Source: Chromatiaceae bacterium
Lineage (GTDB): Bacteria; Pseudomonadota; Gammaproteobacteria; Chromatiales; Chromatiaceae
DNA: 41,142 bases
Assembly (NCBI GenBank): GCA_025458165.1
Contig: JALOTB010000023.1
Location: 1-41,142 of the forward strand
Direction: 5' to 3'
Numbering within the stretch: position 1 is the first letter of the stretch; every line of letters starts with the position of its first letter. The notes below the pieces were generated by a model that did not search any database, was not told where the DNA came from, and was given only the letters and a program-made list of their open reading frames with translations. Shown here piece after piece: positions 24,485-32,818 of this stretch. The position numbers and the translations under genes were made by a program.

Positions 24485-26626
24485 ATGCCGAGTCTGCTGC
24501 GTCTGCTTCCCATCGTGATCCTGCTCGCCGGCACGGGGGCGCAGGGGGAGCCGGTGATCGGGCACGTGCTGGAGGTGACGGTCGACCCCGACCGCGGAAC
24601 CCTCACCGCCGATGTCCGCCTCGACCTCCCGGCAGAGCAGAAGCGCTGGACCCTCTGGCTGCACGCCGGCCTGGACCCCCGGGTGACCGGCGGGGAGGCG
24701 CGCCTTAAGCGCATCGGCACCAGCGAGCATCTGGAGCAATTCCGACTCGACGTGCGGGCGCCCGGCCCCATCACCCTGAGTTACGGCGGGCGCATCCGTC
24801 ATGACCTGGAGGACATCCGCGAGGGCATGGGGCGCGCCCGTCAGGTGAGCCGCGGCACCATCGAGCCGGACGGGGTGGTGCTCGACGGCTACAGCGGCTG
24901 GTATCCGCGCATCGACGGGACCCTGCAGCGCTTCGAGCTCTCGGTGCGCCTCCCCCGGGGCTGGCTGGCCGTCTCCCAGGGTGCCGGCCCCGAGATCTCC
25001 GAGGACGGCGATGGCGCACGGGTCGGCTGGCGCGAGGATCAGCCTCAGGACGACATCCATCTGATCGCCGCCCCCTTCGAGCGATTCACCGCGGCCACCC
25101 CGAACGGCGAGGCCCAGGTCTACCTGCGCCGCCCCGACCCCGAGCTCGCCCAGCGCTATTTGGACGCCACCGAGCGCTATCTCGGCCTCTACAGCGCGCT
25201 GATCGGCCCCTACCCGTACGCCAAGTTCGCCCTGGTCGAGAACTTCTGGGAGACCGGCTACGGTATGCCCTCTTTCACCCTGCTCGGCTCGCGGGTGATC
25301 CGCCTGCCCTTCATCATCGAGACCTCCTATCCCCACGAGATCCTGCACAACTGGTGGGGCAACGGGGTCTACGTCGACTACGCGAGCGGCAACTGGAGCG
25401 AGGGCCTCACCGCCTATCTCGCCGACCACCTCCTCGCCGAGGAGCGCGGCAAAGGGGCCGACTACCGCCGCGACAGCCTCAAGGCCTACGCCGACTATGT
25501 CTTGCAGAGCGACGACTTCCCGGTGCGCGCCTTCCGCGGCCGTCACGGGTCGGCCTCCCAGGCGATCGGCTACGGCAAGACCCTCATGATCCTGCACATG
25601 CTCCGCCGCGACCTGGGGGACGCGACCTTCATCGCCGGGCTGCAGCGCTTCTGGCAGGACAACCGCTTCCGCACCGCGGGCTTCGACGAACTGCGGCGGG
25701 CCTTCGAGGCGGTGAGCGGGCGGAACCTCGCGGGCTGGTTCGCCACCTGGACCGAGCGCACCGGCGCACCGGCGCTCGCGCTTGCCGATGTCGTCCAGGC
25801 CCCGGCCGCGAACGGCTATCGCCTGAGCGGGCGGGTGCAGCAGGTCCAGCCGCAGGCGCCCTACCCGCTGACCGCCCCGCTGTTGGTCCACCTGACCGAC
25901 GGCTCGGTCAGCGAGCACCGCCTGGCCCTCGCCGGTCGCGAGACCGAGTTTTCGCTCGACCTCCCGGCGGCCGCGCTGCGGCTCGACCTCGACCCCCGCT
26001 TCGACCTCTTCCGCCGGCTGGAGCCCGGCGAGTCGCCGGTGACCCTAAGCGCACTCTTCGGCGCCGAGGGCGGGGTCATCGTCCTGCCCTCCGCCGCGCC
26101 CGAGGACTTAATGGAGGGCTATCGCCGGCTCGCCGCGGGTTGGGCCGGCACGGCGCGGGGATGGGAAGTCGTCTCAGACGCCGATCTCGACGTCCTCCCG
26201 CCAGATCGCCCGGTGTGGCTGCTCGGCTGGGAGAACCGCTTTGCCGCGTCGGCGCTTCCGGAGTCCGGCCTGCATCCCGCCGAGCGACGGCTGAGCATCG
26301 CCGGTGAGGACTTCCGGGGCGAGGCTTGGAGCCTCGCCCTGGCGCGAACGCTCGACGGCCGGGCGGTCGGGCTGATCGTCGCCGGTCGAGCCGACGCCCT
26401 TGTGGGACTGGCCCGCAAGCTGCCCCACTACGGGAAATACGGCTACCTGGTGTTCGAGGGCGATGGGCCCGACAACCGGGTCAAGGGCCAGTGGCCGCCG
26501 GGTGATTCGTCGCTGCGGGTGTGGCTCGGCGAGGCGCGCCCGGCGCTCGCCGTCCCCGATCTGCCCGCGTTGACCGCGGCGCTCCGCGGTGGGCCGGTCT
26601 CCGCGGCCGCGCCGCTGACGCAGTAA
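24485..26626 (+). CDS. exported M1-family metallopeptidase
   Basis: A 713-residue protein with a signal peptide (MPSLLRLLPIVILLAGTGAQ). The M1/gluzincin zinc site is HEILHNWWGN...E (HExxH, with the third ligand Glu in NWSEGLTAYLAD). The usual GAMEN exopeptidase motif is replaced by ETGYGMPSFTLLG, so it belongs to the non-PepN M1 branch. The C-terminal ~250 residues include a beta-sandwich and an extra helical/alpha-beta region. The start is set by GGAGGA four bases before the ATG. It is divergent from the ChaN-PDZ gene across a 92-bp gap and probably acts in the periplasm. Confidence 0.9.
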   Translation: MPSLLRLLPIVILLAGTGAQGEPVIGHVLEVTVDPDRGTLTADVRLDLPAEQKRWTLWLHAGLDPRVTGGEARLKRIGTSEHLEQFRLDVRAPGPITLSYGGRIRHDLEDIREGMGRARQVSRGTIEPDGVVLDGYSGWYPRIDGTLQRFELSVRLPRGWLAVSQGAGPEISEDGDGARVGWREDQPQDDIHLIAAPFERFTAATPNGEAQVYLRRPDPELAQRYLDATERYLGLYSALIGPYPYAKFALVENFWETGYGMPSFTLLGSRVIRLPFIIETSYPHEILHNWWGNGVYVDYASGNWSEGLTAYLADHLLAEERGKGADYRRDSLKAYADYVLQSDDFPVRAFRGRHGSASQAIGYGKTLMILHMLRRDLGDATFIAGLQRFWQDNRFRTAGFDELRRAFEAVSGRNLAGWFATWTERTGAPALALADVVQAPAANGYRLSGRVQQVQPQAPYPLTAPLLVHLTDGSVSEHRLALAGRETEFSLDLPAAALRLDLDPRFDLFRRLEPGESPVTLSALFGAEGGVIVLPSAAPEDLMEGYRRLAAGWAGTARGWEVVSDADLDVLPPDRPVWLLGWENRFAASALPESGLHPAERRLSIAGEDFRGEAWSLALARTLDGRAVGLIVAGRADALVGLARKLPHYGKYGYLVFEGDGPDNRVKGQWPPGDSSLRVWLGEARPALAVPDLPALTAALRGGPVSAAAPLTQ

Positions 26627-26634
26627 CGCGACGA

Positions 26635-27387
26635 TCAGGAGGCGATGCGCTGCGGAACTGTGTCGCCGCGCAGGACCCGGAGCATCCGCTCAACGGAGCG
26701 CTCGAGATCGAACAGGGGGTGCTCGAGGACAAGCCGGATCATGAACAGGCGGGGTGATACCTCCTCGCCTCCCAGCGACAGCGGGCGGCGCTGAACCACG
26801 CGGGCGCGTAGATGAAGACCGAGTGTGCTCCCCACCCGCGAGACGACGAGCTGAATACTCTGATCGAGCTCGTAGGGGCGAAACGAGGTCAGCTCGAGCC
26901 GACCGGTGCGGACCTCCTCCAGGGTCGCCTCCATATCCTCGCGATCGATGAACTCGATCTCGACCCGCTCGGCGAGGACGAGATCCTTGCGGTCGGTCTG
27001 CCCGGGCTCGGCGAGGAGGGTCAGCAGTCGCGCCAAACGCTCCTCGTGCGCTAGCAGGAGCTTTGAGAAGCGCACGCCCACCAGCGAGCGGCGACCCTCG
27101 ATGGGCTCTTTCCAAACTACGTCGGCGTAGGCCGAAAACGACCGCCCCTGTGCCCAGGGAAACTCCAGCGAAACCGACTCCCCGATATCCAGGCCAGTCT
27201 CCGGAAGCAGCAGGCTCGCCCCGCCCCAGCCCAGATTCTGGTTTCGCACGATGATCTGCCGGGTGCCCCGCCCGAGCGCTAGTTGGACCTCGGTCTTGAC
27301 CTCGAAACGGTTTTGGCAACGGCGCTCCGCCCCCTCCTGGGTGCTCGGCGGGAGGGCTGAAGAGTAGCTAACTTCTTGACTCAACAT
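26635..27387 (-). CDS. PilZ-domain protein with a second PilZ-like half
   Basis: A 250-residue soluble protein. The N-terminal half (~20-125) is a PilZ domain with the c-di-GMP-binding R-x3-R motif (ERRCQNRF) and, in place of (D/N)xSxxG, NLGWGG. The C-terminal half (~135-245) repeats the same beta-barrel style (VEIEFIDREDMEATLEEVRT, GLHLRARVVQRRPLSLGG) without clear binding residues. It converges with the M1 peptidase gene 8 bp away. PilZ proteins couple c-di-GMP to motility and surface behaviour, so a link to PilU is plausible. Confidence 0.8.
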   Translation of the reverse strand: MLSQEVSYSSALPPSTQEGAERRCQNRFEVKTEVQLALGRGTRQIIVRNQNLGWGGASLLLPETGLDIGESVSLEFPWAQGRSFSAYADVVWKEPIEGRRSLVGVRFSKLLLAHEERLARLLTLLAEPGQTDRKDLVLAERVEIEFIDREDMEATLEEVRTGRLELTSFRPYELDQSIQLVVSRVGSTLGLHLRARVVQRRPLSLGGEEVSPRLFMIRLVLEHPLFDLERSVERMLRVLRGDTVPQRIAS

Positions 27388-27707
27388 TACTCACTCGCGT
27401 CCTGACGATAGCGGCCGGGGCCCCGGTTCGCCGGCTGACTAGCGGCGGGCTGGCAAGCCGACACGACCGCCGAGCGAACGGCCGGAACGTGTCGTAATGA
27501 TGGGCCAGCAAGCGCCGTGCATCAGTGAAGCCCATCACACCCCAACTCCCCCGCTGCAGGGGTTGCTGCGCTCGTCGGGCGAGAGTCGCAAACCCCAGGG
27601 CCGCCCTGGGCGCACCACGGGGTGACTCGAAACGCAAGCCTGCCCCTAACAGGTTGATTCGGTGGCGGTGCGCGGCCGCTAGCTGATGCCGATCTGTCGG
27701 GCAACGG
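27388..27707. other. intergenic region with nested inverted repeats
   Basis: No gene is seen. CGACACG/CGTGTCG (27459-27465, 27488-27494) and TGATGGGC/GCCCATCA (27498-27505, 27530-27537) form two adjacent hairpins. They lie about 170-250 bp downstream of the PBP1A stop and 110 bp upstream of the PilZ start, so they may be termination or regulatory structures. Confidence 0.45.
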
Positions 27708-30224
27708 TCAGAACAGCTCGTCGATCACCCGGGGCGCGACCGCCCCGCTCGCGCGCTCCTCGACGAAGTGCACCGGCTCCGGCCCCTCGACCGCGGACGC
27801 CAGCTCCTCGGGGATCCACTCGACCAACGTACTGCTGCCCGTCGAGCTGGTGGGCCGGCCGCGGCGCTTGTCGACCCGGACCTCGACCATTCCCGGGGGG
27901 ACCTCAAGCGTCGCCTCGGGCTTGCCCGCCAGGGCCTCGCGCATGAAGTCCACCCACATGCCGAGCGCGGCCTGACCGCCGGTCTCGCCCCGACCGAGCG
28001 GGGAGAAGTCGTCGAAGCCCATCCAGGTGACGGTGACCAGGTCCCTCTGGTAGCCGCAGAACCAAGAGTCCCGCACCTCGTTGGTGGTGCCGGTCTTGCC
28101 CGCGATGTCCGAGCGCTTGAGCTCCAGCGCCTTGCGCCCGGTGCCCTCGCGGATCACGTCCTGCATTAACGAGCTCATCTGGAAGACGAGGCGCGGGTCA
28201 AGCACGCGCTCGGCCTCGGGTCCCCGGCGCCCCCCCACCGGCAGCGTCTCTGCCGGCGATTCCGGGTAGCGGTACCAGCAGTCGTCGCAGGCACGCGGGG
28301 CAGCGCTCTCGAACACCCGCTCGCCGGCGGCGTTCTCCACCCGTGTGATGAAATGCGGCCGTACGCGGAAGCCGCCGTTCGCGAACACGGCATAAGCGCC
28401 GGCCATCTGCACGGGTGAGGCCTCGGCGGTGCCGAGCGCGAGCGACAGGCCGACGGGCTTGCCGCGCAGGTCGAAGCCGAAGTTCTCGGCGAAGGCGCGG
28501 GCGTCGTCGAGTCCGACCCGCTCGAGGAGATAGATCGATGCCAGGTTGCGCGAGAGGACCAGGGACTGACGCATGCGGATCGGCCCCATGGTCTTGTGGT
28601 CGAAGTTGCTCGGCTCCCAGAGCTTGTTGCGGTCGATCCGGATCGAGATGCGCTCGTCGCGCACTAGGCTCGCAGGGGTCCAGCCCTCCGCCAGGGCCGC
28701 GGCATAGACGATGGGCTTGAAGCTCGACCCGGGCTGACGGCGGGCGTCGACTGCGCGGTTGAACTTGCTGTCGAAGAAGTAATTGCCGCCGACCAAGGCG
28801 TAGATCGCCCCGTCGAGCGGGGAGAGCGCCACCAGGGCGCCGTCGACCTTGGGGTTGGCGGACAGCTCCCAGGCGCCCTTCTCGTCCCGATACAGACGCA
28901 CCAGATCCCCGGTCGCGACCGCATCGCTGACCTTGCGCGGCGCCCGCCCACGCCGATCCTCATCGATCCAGCGTGCGGCCCACTCGACCGCCTTGAGCCC
29001 AAGGGTGACGCGACTCCCGCCACCGATGTAAACCTCAGTCTCGCCGGCATCGGCCCGCACGACGATACCCGCCGTGAGTCCCGGCAGGGCGCGGACGCCC
29101 GCAAGGTGCTCGTCGAGGGTGCCGTCGCGCGCACCCTTCACCGCAAAGCGGCCCTCTGGACCGCGGTAGCCGTGGCGGCGGTCGTAGTCCCGCAGCGCCC
29201 CCCGCAGGGCCTCCTGCGCCTTGCGCTGGAGCCGGCTGTCGATGGTCGTGGTGACGCGGAATCCCTCCGTGTAGGCCGCCTCCCCGTAGCGGTCGAGCAT
29301 CTCCATGCGCACCATCTCGGCGGCGTAGCCCGCATCCAGGTCGACCGGCCGTCGGTTCAGGCGCGCCTGGTCGGGCTCGCTCAAGGCGGCGGCGAGCTCA
29401 ACGGCATCGATCTGACCGAGCTCGTGCATGCGATGCAGGATGTAGTTGCGGCGCTCCAGCGCGCGCTTTGGGTTGGAGATTGGGTTGTTGGCGGAGGGGG
29501 CCTTGGGGATACCGGCGAGCATGGCCATCTGCGCCAGACTGAGCTGGGGCAGCTCCTTGTTGTAGTAGACGGCGGCCGCGGCCGAGACGCCGTAAGCACG
29601 GTGCCCGAAGAAAATCTTGTTGAGATAGAGCTCGAGGATCTCGTCCTTGCTGAGGCTACGCTCGATCCGCACGGCGAGCAGCAGCTCGGCGAGCTTGCGC
29701 CGGAAGGTCTTCTCCGGGGTCAGAAAGAAGTTGCGCGCCACCTGCATGGTGATGGTGCTGCCGCCCTGGGTGCGTTCGCCGGTCTGGACGAGACTGATGG
29801 CGGCGCGCGCGAGTCCGATGGTGTCGATCCCGTGGTGCTCGAAGAAGCGGCTGTCCTCGGTCGCCAGAAAGGCATCGATGAGCCGCGGGGGGACCTCGGC
29901 GAGTGCCACCGGCCGGCGGCGCTCGACGCCGAACTCCGCCATCAGCGCACCATCCGCGCTGTAGACCCGCAGCGGCTCCTGTAGGCGCACGTCACGCAGC
30001 GCGTCGATCTCGGGCAGACCCGCCAGGGCGACCGCGACGAACGCGGCGGCGCCAACGGTCCCGATCACCGCCAAGTTGAGCGGCACGGCGATGAGGGCGG
30101 CGAGGATGAGCCCGATCCGCGCCCACCAAGAGCGCCGGCGCCGCCGCCTCGGCTTGGGGGGCGGTGGGTGGGGGGGCTCTGCGGCGGGCAGCACGCGCGG
30201 TTCGACGTCCAATCCGGACTCCAT
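27708..30224 (-). CDS. mrcA: penicillin-binding protein 1A (bifunctional class A PBP)
   Basis: An 838-residue bifunctional peptidoglycan synthase. A Pro/Arg-rich cytoplasmic tail precedes one membrane anchor (~35-65). The GT51 glycosyltransferase domain has catalytic Glu in EDSRFFEHHGID and GGSTITMQ. The transpeptidase domain has SxxK in GSSFKPIVY, SxN in SRNLA and KTGTT. The OB-like insert typical of PBP1A lies between them. The ATG at 30224 is chosen because an extended -10 promoter lies downstream of the longer in-frame start. The gene ends in a Pro/Val-rich tail. Confidence 0.95.
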   Translation of the reverse strand: MESGLDVEPRVLPAAEPPHPPPPKPRRRRRRSWWARIGLILAALIAVPLNLAVIGTVGAAAFVAVALAGLPEIDALRDVRLQEPLRVYSADGALMAEFGVERRRPVALAEVPPRLIDAFLATEDSRFFEHHGIDTIGLARAAISLVQTGERTQGGSTITMQVARNFFLTPEKTFRRKLAELLLAVRIERSLSKDEILELYLNKIFFGHRAYGVSAAAAVYYNKELPQLSLAQMAMLAGIPKAPSANNPISNPKRALERRNYILHRMHELGQIDAVELAAALSEPDQARLNRRPVDLDAGYAAEMVRMEMLDRYGEAAYTEGFRVTTTIDSRLQRKAQEALRGALRDYDRRHGYRGPEGRFAVKGARDGTLDEHLAGVRALPGLTAGIVVRADAGETEVYIGGGSRVTLGLKAVEWAARWIDEDRRGRAPRKVSDAVATGDLVRLYRDEKGAWELSANPKVDGALVALSPLDGAIYALVGGNYFFDSKFNRAVDARRQPGSSFKPIVYAAALAEGWTPASLVRDERISIRIDRNKLWEPSNFDHKTMGPIRMRQSLVLSRNLASIYLLERVGLDDARAFAENFGFDLRGKPVGLSLALGTAEASPVQMAGAYAVFANGGFRVRPHFITRVENAAGERVFESAAPRACDDCWYRYPESPAETLPVGGRRGPEAERVLDPRLVFQMSSLMQDVIREGTGRKALELKRSDIAGKTGTTNEVRDSWFCGYQRDLVTVTWMGFDDFSPLGRGETGGQAALGMWVDFMREALAGKPEATLEVPPGMVEVRVDKRRGRPTSSTGSSTLVEWIPEELASAVEGPEPVHFVEERASGAVAPRVIDELF

Positions 30225-30286
30225 GCTTGACAACGGGGTACGCGCTCCGGCCCCCGCGTGATGTCTCAGGTGGGGGGAAACGTTAC

Positions 30287-30316
30287 AGTGTATACCAGCG
30301 CGTTCGGGTTGGTCAG
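30287..30316 (-). promoter_or_regulatory. promoter of the PBP1A gene
   Basis: On the minus strand CTGACC (30316-30311), an 18-nt spacer and extended -10 TGGTATACA (TATACA at 30292-30287) point to a start site near 30280. That leaves a leader of about 55 nt and excludes the longer ORF beginning at 30353. Confidence 0.55.
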
Positions 30317-30349
30317 GGCCGGCCCGGCCGTGCCAGGGCTCCCGAATGA

Positions 30350-30601
30350 TCATGGTTCGCCAAACAAAACCTGAGCGCGGAAGTTGTCATCGAGGGCGGC
30401 CTTGAAGCGTTTCTGCTTGACGCCCCTGAGGGTGGGCTGGCGCTTGATCAGGTTGAGGGCGTACCGACGCAGGGGATTGAAGCTCGCGGGGGCATGGTCG
30501 CGGCGAATGCGGGGGTCGTCCTCGCGGAAGGTGACATCCAAGACCCAGTGCAGGGACTCTTCGATCCCCCAGTGGGCGCACACCGCGTGCGCCACGTGAC
30601 A
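30350..30601 (-). pseudogene. ISAs1-family transposase, C-terminal remnant
   Basis: About 83 codons matching the end of ISAs1-type DDE transposases: VCAHWGIEESLHWVLDVTFR, then EDDPRIRRDHAPASFNPLRR and the natural stop. The catalytic Glu of the HWxIExxLHW block is kept, but everything upstream is missing. The reading frame upstream turns into unrelated sequence near 30600. No inverted terminal repeats were found. It ends 34 bp beyond the PBP1A promoter. Confidence 0.88.
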
Positions 30602-30739
30602 AGCGTCGGCTGGATCGCCATTGAGACCGGCAGCACCACCAACAGCGAGGGGCGCAAGCTGCGAATCTTCTCCGGGCAGATCAACGATGTTCTGACCGCC
30701 GCGCCCTATCCGCCCGCCAACTCAACCGCGTCTGTCGTG
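30593..30739 (+). pseudogene. fragment resembling a secreted adhesin-type repeat
   Basis: The plus-strand frame reads VGWIAIETGSTTNSEGRKLR followed by IFSGQINDVLTAAPYPPANS. This resembles the VGYxAIExGxGT...F..aPvVla repeat found in large secreted or adhesin-like proteins (recollection of the pattern, not searched). It has no start, stop or flanking context of such a gene, so if real it is a debris piece between the transposase end and the RND tail. Confidence 0.35.
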
Positions 30740-30992
30740 CGGCGGCGGAGGCGGCACGCATACGCACCTGCGACCCATGGCGCTCACCACGCTGACCACC
30801 AGCCTCGGCCTGCTACCCATGGCGGTTGGCTTACCGAGCCATGCTGCCGTCTGGGGGTCCATGGCCCCGACCTTCGTCACCGGACTCGCCACCGCCACCT
30901 TCCTCAACCTGCTCATCGTGCTGGTGGCCTGGGACCTGCTGACGCCTTCGCGGGAGGGGCGGAAGGGGAAGCGGATAACGCAAAGCCCTTAG
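30718..30992 (+). pseudogene. RND-type efflux pump, C-terminal remnant
   Basis: The frame beginning QLNRVCRAAAEAARIR (from 30718) continues after a frameshift near 30763-30775 as LRPMALTTLTTSLGLLPMAV and then ATFLNLLIVLVAWDLLTP. This matches the last two transmembrane helices of RND pumps (RLRPILMT...TTxLGLLPLA). Nothing of the preceding ~900 residues is present. It is a degraded fragment and overlaps the 3' end of the hicA-like frame on the other strand. Confidence 0.8.
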
Positions 30993-31272
30993 CAGACAGC
31001 GTGGGAGGCGGAGATCGATAGGCGCCCCCTCGCGAGACGACTCGGACTGTCTCAGCCTTGGAGATGAACGCCTCATCGGCGATCCCAGCAGCCCGGAGGA
31101 GGCTGCGAAGCGTGTCTCTCGCGACCTCTTTGGGATTGGGAACCGAAACCGTCGCGCCCTCGTCTTTCTTCGCGGGGATCCTGTGGCTGCCGCGCTGTCG
31201 CGCCACGGACCACCCCAGCCTCTCGCACACCCGCGCAACCTCGCGCCCGCTGGGGACGGGCAGGGGCGGCAT
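30913..31272 (-). CDS. hicA: HicA-family mRNA interferase with C-terminal run-on
   Basis: The ATG at 31272 opens a 119-residue frame. Residues 1-~74 match the HicA toxin fold: SGREVARVCERLGWSVARQR, catalytic-type H30 in RGSHRI, then TVSVPNPKEVARDTLRSLLR and AAGIADEAFI. HicA toxins bind and cleave mRNA. Typical HicA ends here; this frame runs on for ~45 Ser/Pro/Ala-rich residues across the RND remnant, so the original stop was probably lost by a deletion or fusion. It is preceded by a hicB-like frame that lacks normal start and stop codons. The toxin core looks intact. Confidence 0.7.
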   Translation of the reverse strand: MPPLPVPSGREVARVCERLGWSVARQRGSHRIPAKKDEGATVSVPNPKEVARDTLRSLLRAAGIADEAFISKAETVRVVSRGGAYRSPPPTLSAKGFALSASPSAPPAKASAGPRPPAR

Positions 31273-31478
31273 GAGGCCGCGACCTCGACCTGACGGATCT
31301 CGATCGTCAGCGGTAGCCCCTGCTCGGCGCGTATCTCCAGACAGCGCCTAATGGCCTCAGCGATGGGTGCGAGTACCTCGTCCTTTGTGGCGCCCTGACT
31401 CACGCCGCCCGGAATCGCTGGGCATTCGGCGATCGAGACGCCATCTTCGTCCCTATCGATCGTCACGTTGAGCTTGAT
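31272..31478 (-). pseudogene. hicB: HicB-family antitoxin, start and stop altered
   Basis: Sixty-nine codons match short HicB antitoxins: KLNVTIDRDEDGVSIAECPA, then GGVSQGATKDEVLAPIAEAI and IEIRQVEVAA. Where an ATG is expected before KLNV the codon is ATC (31478-31476), with AAGGA and GGGGAG upstream. Where the family usually has TGATG (stop overlapping the hicA ATG) the sequence is TCATG, so the HicB frame runs on through hicA. Both differences are single G-to-C changes on the coding strand. Translation could still start at an upstream TTG (31535) and give a 234-residue run-on protein. Confidence 0.6.
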
Positions 31479-31600
31479 TCCTTCGCACTCCCCTAACCCG
31501 GCCTGAGCGCCTGACCATGCTCGAACCAATGACAACCATCAAGGCAGAGCCAGCGAGCGGCGGTGGACTCGGTCCGGACTGCAAGCTGCGCCGATCCCCT

Positions 31601-32746
31601 TCAGGACGGAGGGCTGCCGGTAGAGCCGTGTGGGGGCACGCCCTCCTGCGCCGCCAGGGTAGCCTCAGGCGTTGGGACCTGGGCCTCATACAACCAGGCC
31701 AAGAAAAGCTTGTAGCCGAGGACCAGCACCACCGGGCCGACGAAGAGCCCGATGATGCCGGAGCTCAGGAAGCCTCCGATGGCGCCGATAAAGATCACGG
31801 CCATCGGCACCGCCACCCCGCGCCCGAGTAGAAGGGGCTTCAAGACGTTGTCGATGGAGCCAACGAAGACGCTCCAGATCAGGAAGAGCACCGCGGTGAG
31901 GGTGTCCGCGGTAAAGAAGACATAGAGCAGCACCGGGATCACGACCGGGAAGACCCCGAGCTGCACCACGCTCAGGAGCAGCGCGATCAGGGCCCAGAGC
32001 CCCGCCGCGGGCACCCCGACGGCGAGAAAGCCGAGACCCGCCAGGGTCGACTGGATCAACGCGACGCCCAGGATGCCACGGGTGACGCTACGCACGGTGG
32101 CCTCCGCCAGGGCGGCGAACTCCCGGCCGCGCTCGCCGGCGAGCCGCAGCGCGATGGCCTCCCCCGCCGCCTTGCCAGCCTCGGCGCGGGCCAAAAGGAC
32201 GCCCGCAATGGCGACCGCGAAGATGAACTGGAGCAGCCCGAACCCGGCCCCGGCCGCGGCCCCGAGCAGCCATTGCGCGGCCGCCTTGAGCTGGGGGGCG
32301 ATGCCGAGCAGGGTCGCCTTCAGATTCTCCGCGGCTTGGCTCCAGTAGCCTTCTACCCAGCCGCCGATCAGCGGCCATTCGGCGACGCCGGGCGGCGGTG
32401 GGGGGACGCGGATACTGCCCTCCTGAAACTGCTCGACCAGTCCCTGGGCACCCTCGACCAGGGTACCGCTTAACAGCGCCGCAGGGGCTAGGATCGCGAC
32501 CAGCAGGAGCAGGGAGAACACCACCGCGGCGGCGATCTCGCGGCCGTCGAGCCAGTCGCGCAGGCGCAGGTACGCCGGATAACCCGCTACCGCGATGATC
32601 ACCCCCCACACGATGGGGACCAGGAACGGCGCGACGATCTGGTAGCACCAAGCCGCCAGCAGGGCCAGCAGCCCGATGCGGATGGCGGTCTCTACCGCGC
32701 GGGAGGTGGCGGACGCGGTCGGGCCGCCGGCCAGGGGTGCGGACAT
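31601..32746 (-). CDS. AI-2E/PerM-family membrane transporter
   Basis: A 381-residue inner-membrane protein of the AI-2E transporter (PerM/YdiK/TqsA) family. It has paired N-terminal helices (~20-55), a helix at ~70-95, a central amphipathic region and four C-terminal helices, with the family-typical GLWALIALLLSVVQLGVFPV and FLIWSVFVGSIDNVLKPLLL, then GRGVAVPMAVIFIGAIGG. Members export or exchange small solutes and ions; the substrate cannot be told. GAGGAG lies about six bases before the ATG. It is transcribed alone, 72 bp after pepN on the same strand. Confidence 0.9.
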   Translation of the reverse strand: MSAPLAGGPTASATSRAVETAIRIGLLALLAAWCYQIVAPFLVPIVWGVIIAVAGYPAYLRLRDWLDGREIAAAVVFSLLLLVAILAPAALLSGTLVEGAQGLVEQFQEGSIRVPPPPPGVAEWPLIGGWVEGYWSQAAENLKATLLGIAPQLKAAAQWLLGAAAGAGFGLLQFIFAVAIAGVLLARAEAGKAAGEAIALRLAGERGREFAALAEATVRSVTRGILGVALIQSTLAGLGFLAVGVPAAGLWALIALLLSVVQLGVFPVVIPVLLYVFFTADTLTAVLFLIWSVFVGSIDNVLKPLLLGRGVAVPMAVIFIGAIGGFLSSGIIGLFVGPVVLVLGYKLFLAWLYEAQVPTPEATLAAQEGVPPHGSTGSPPS

Positions 32747-32818
32747 GGAGGGCTCCTCAAGGTGGGCCAGAGGCCCTGATGTTAGCAGTCGCGGCGCACC
32801 CTCGACGGGCCCCCTCGC

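Noticed and set aside
23924..25918. 664-codon minus-strand frame across chaN and the M1 peptidase
   Set aside because: Conflicts with two well-supported genes on opposite strands; no motif.
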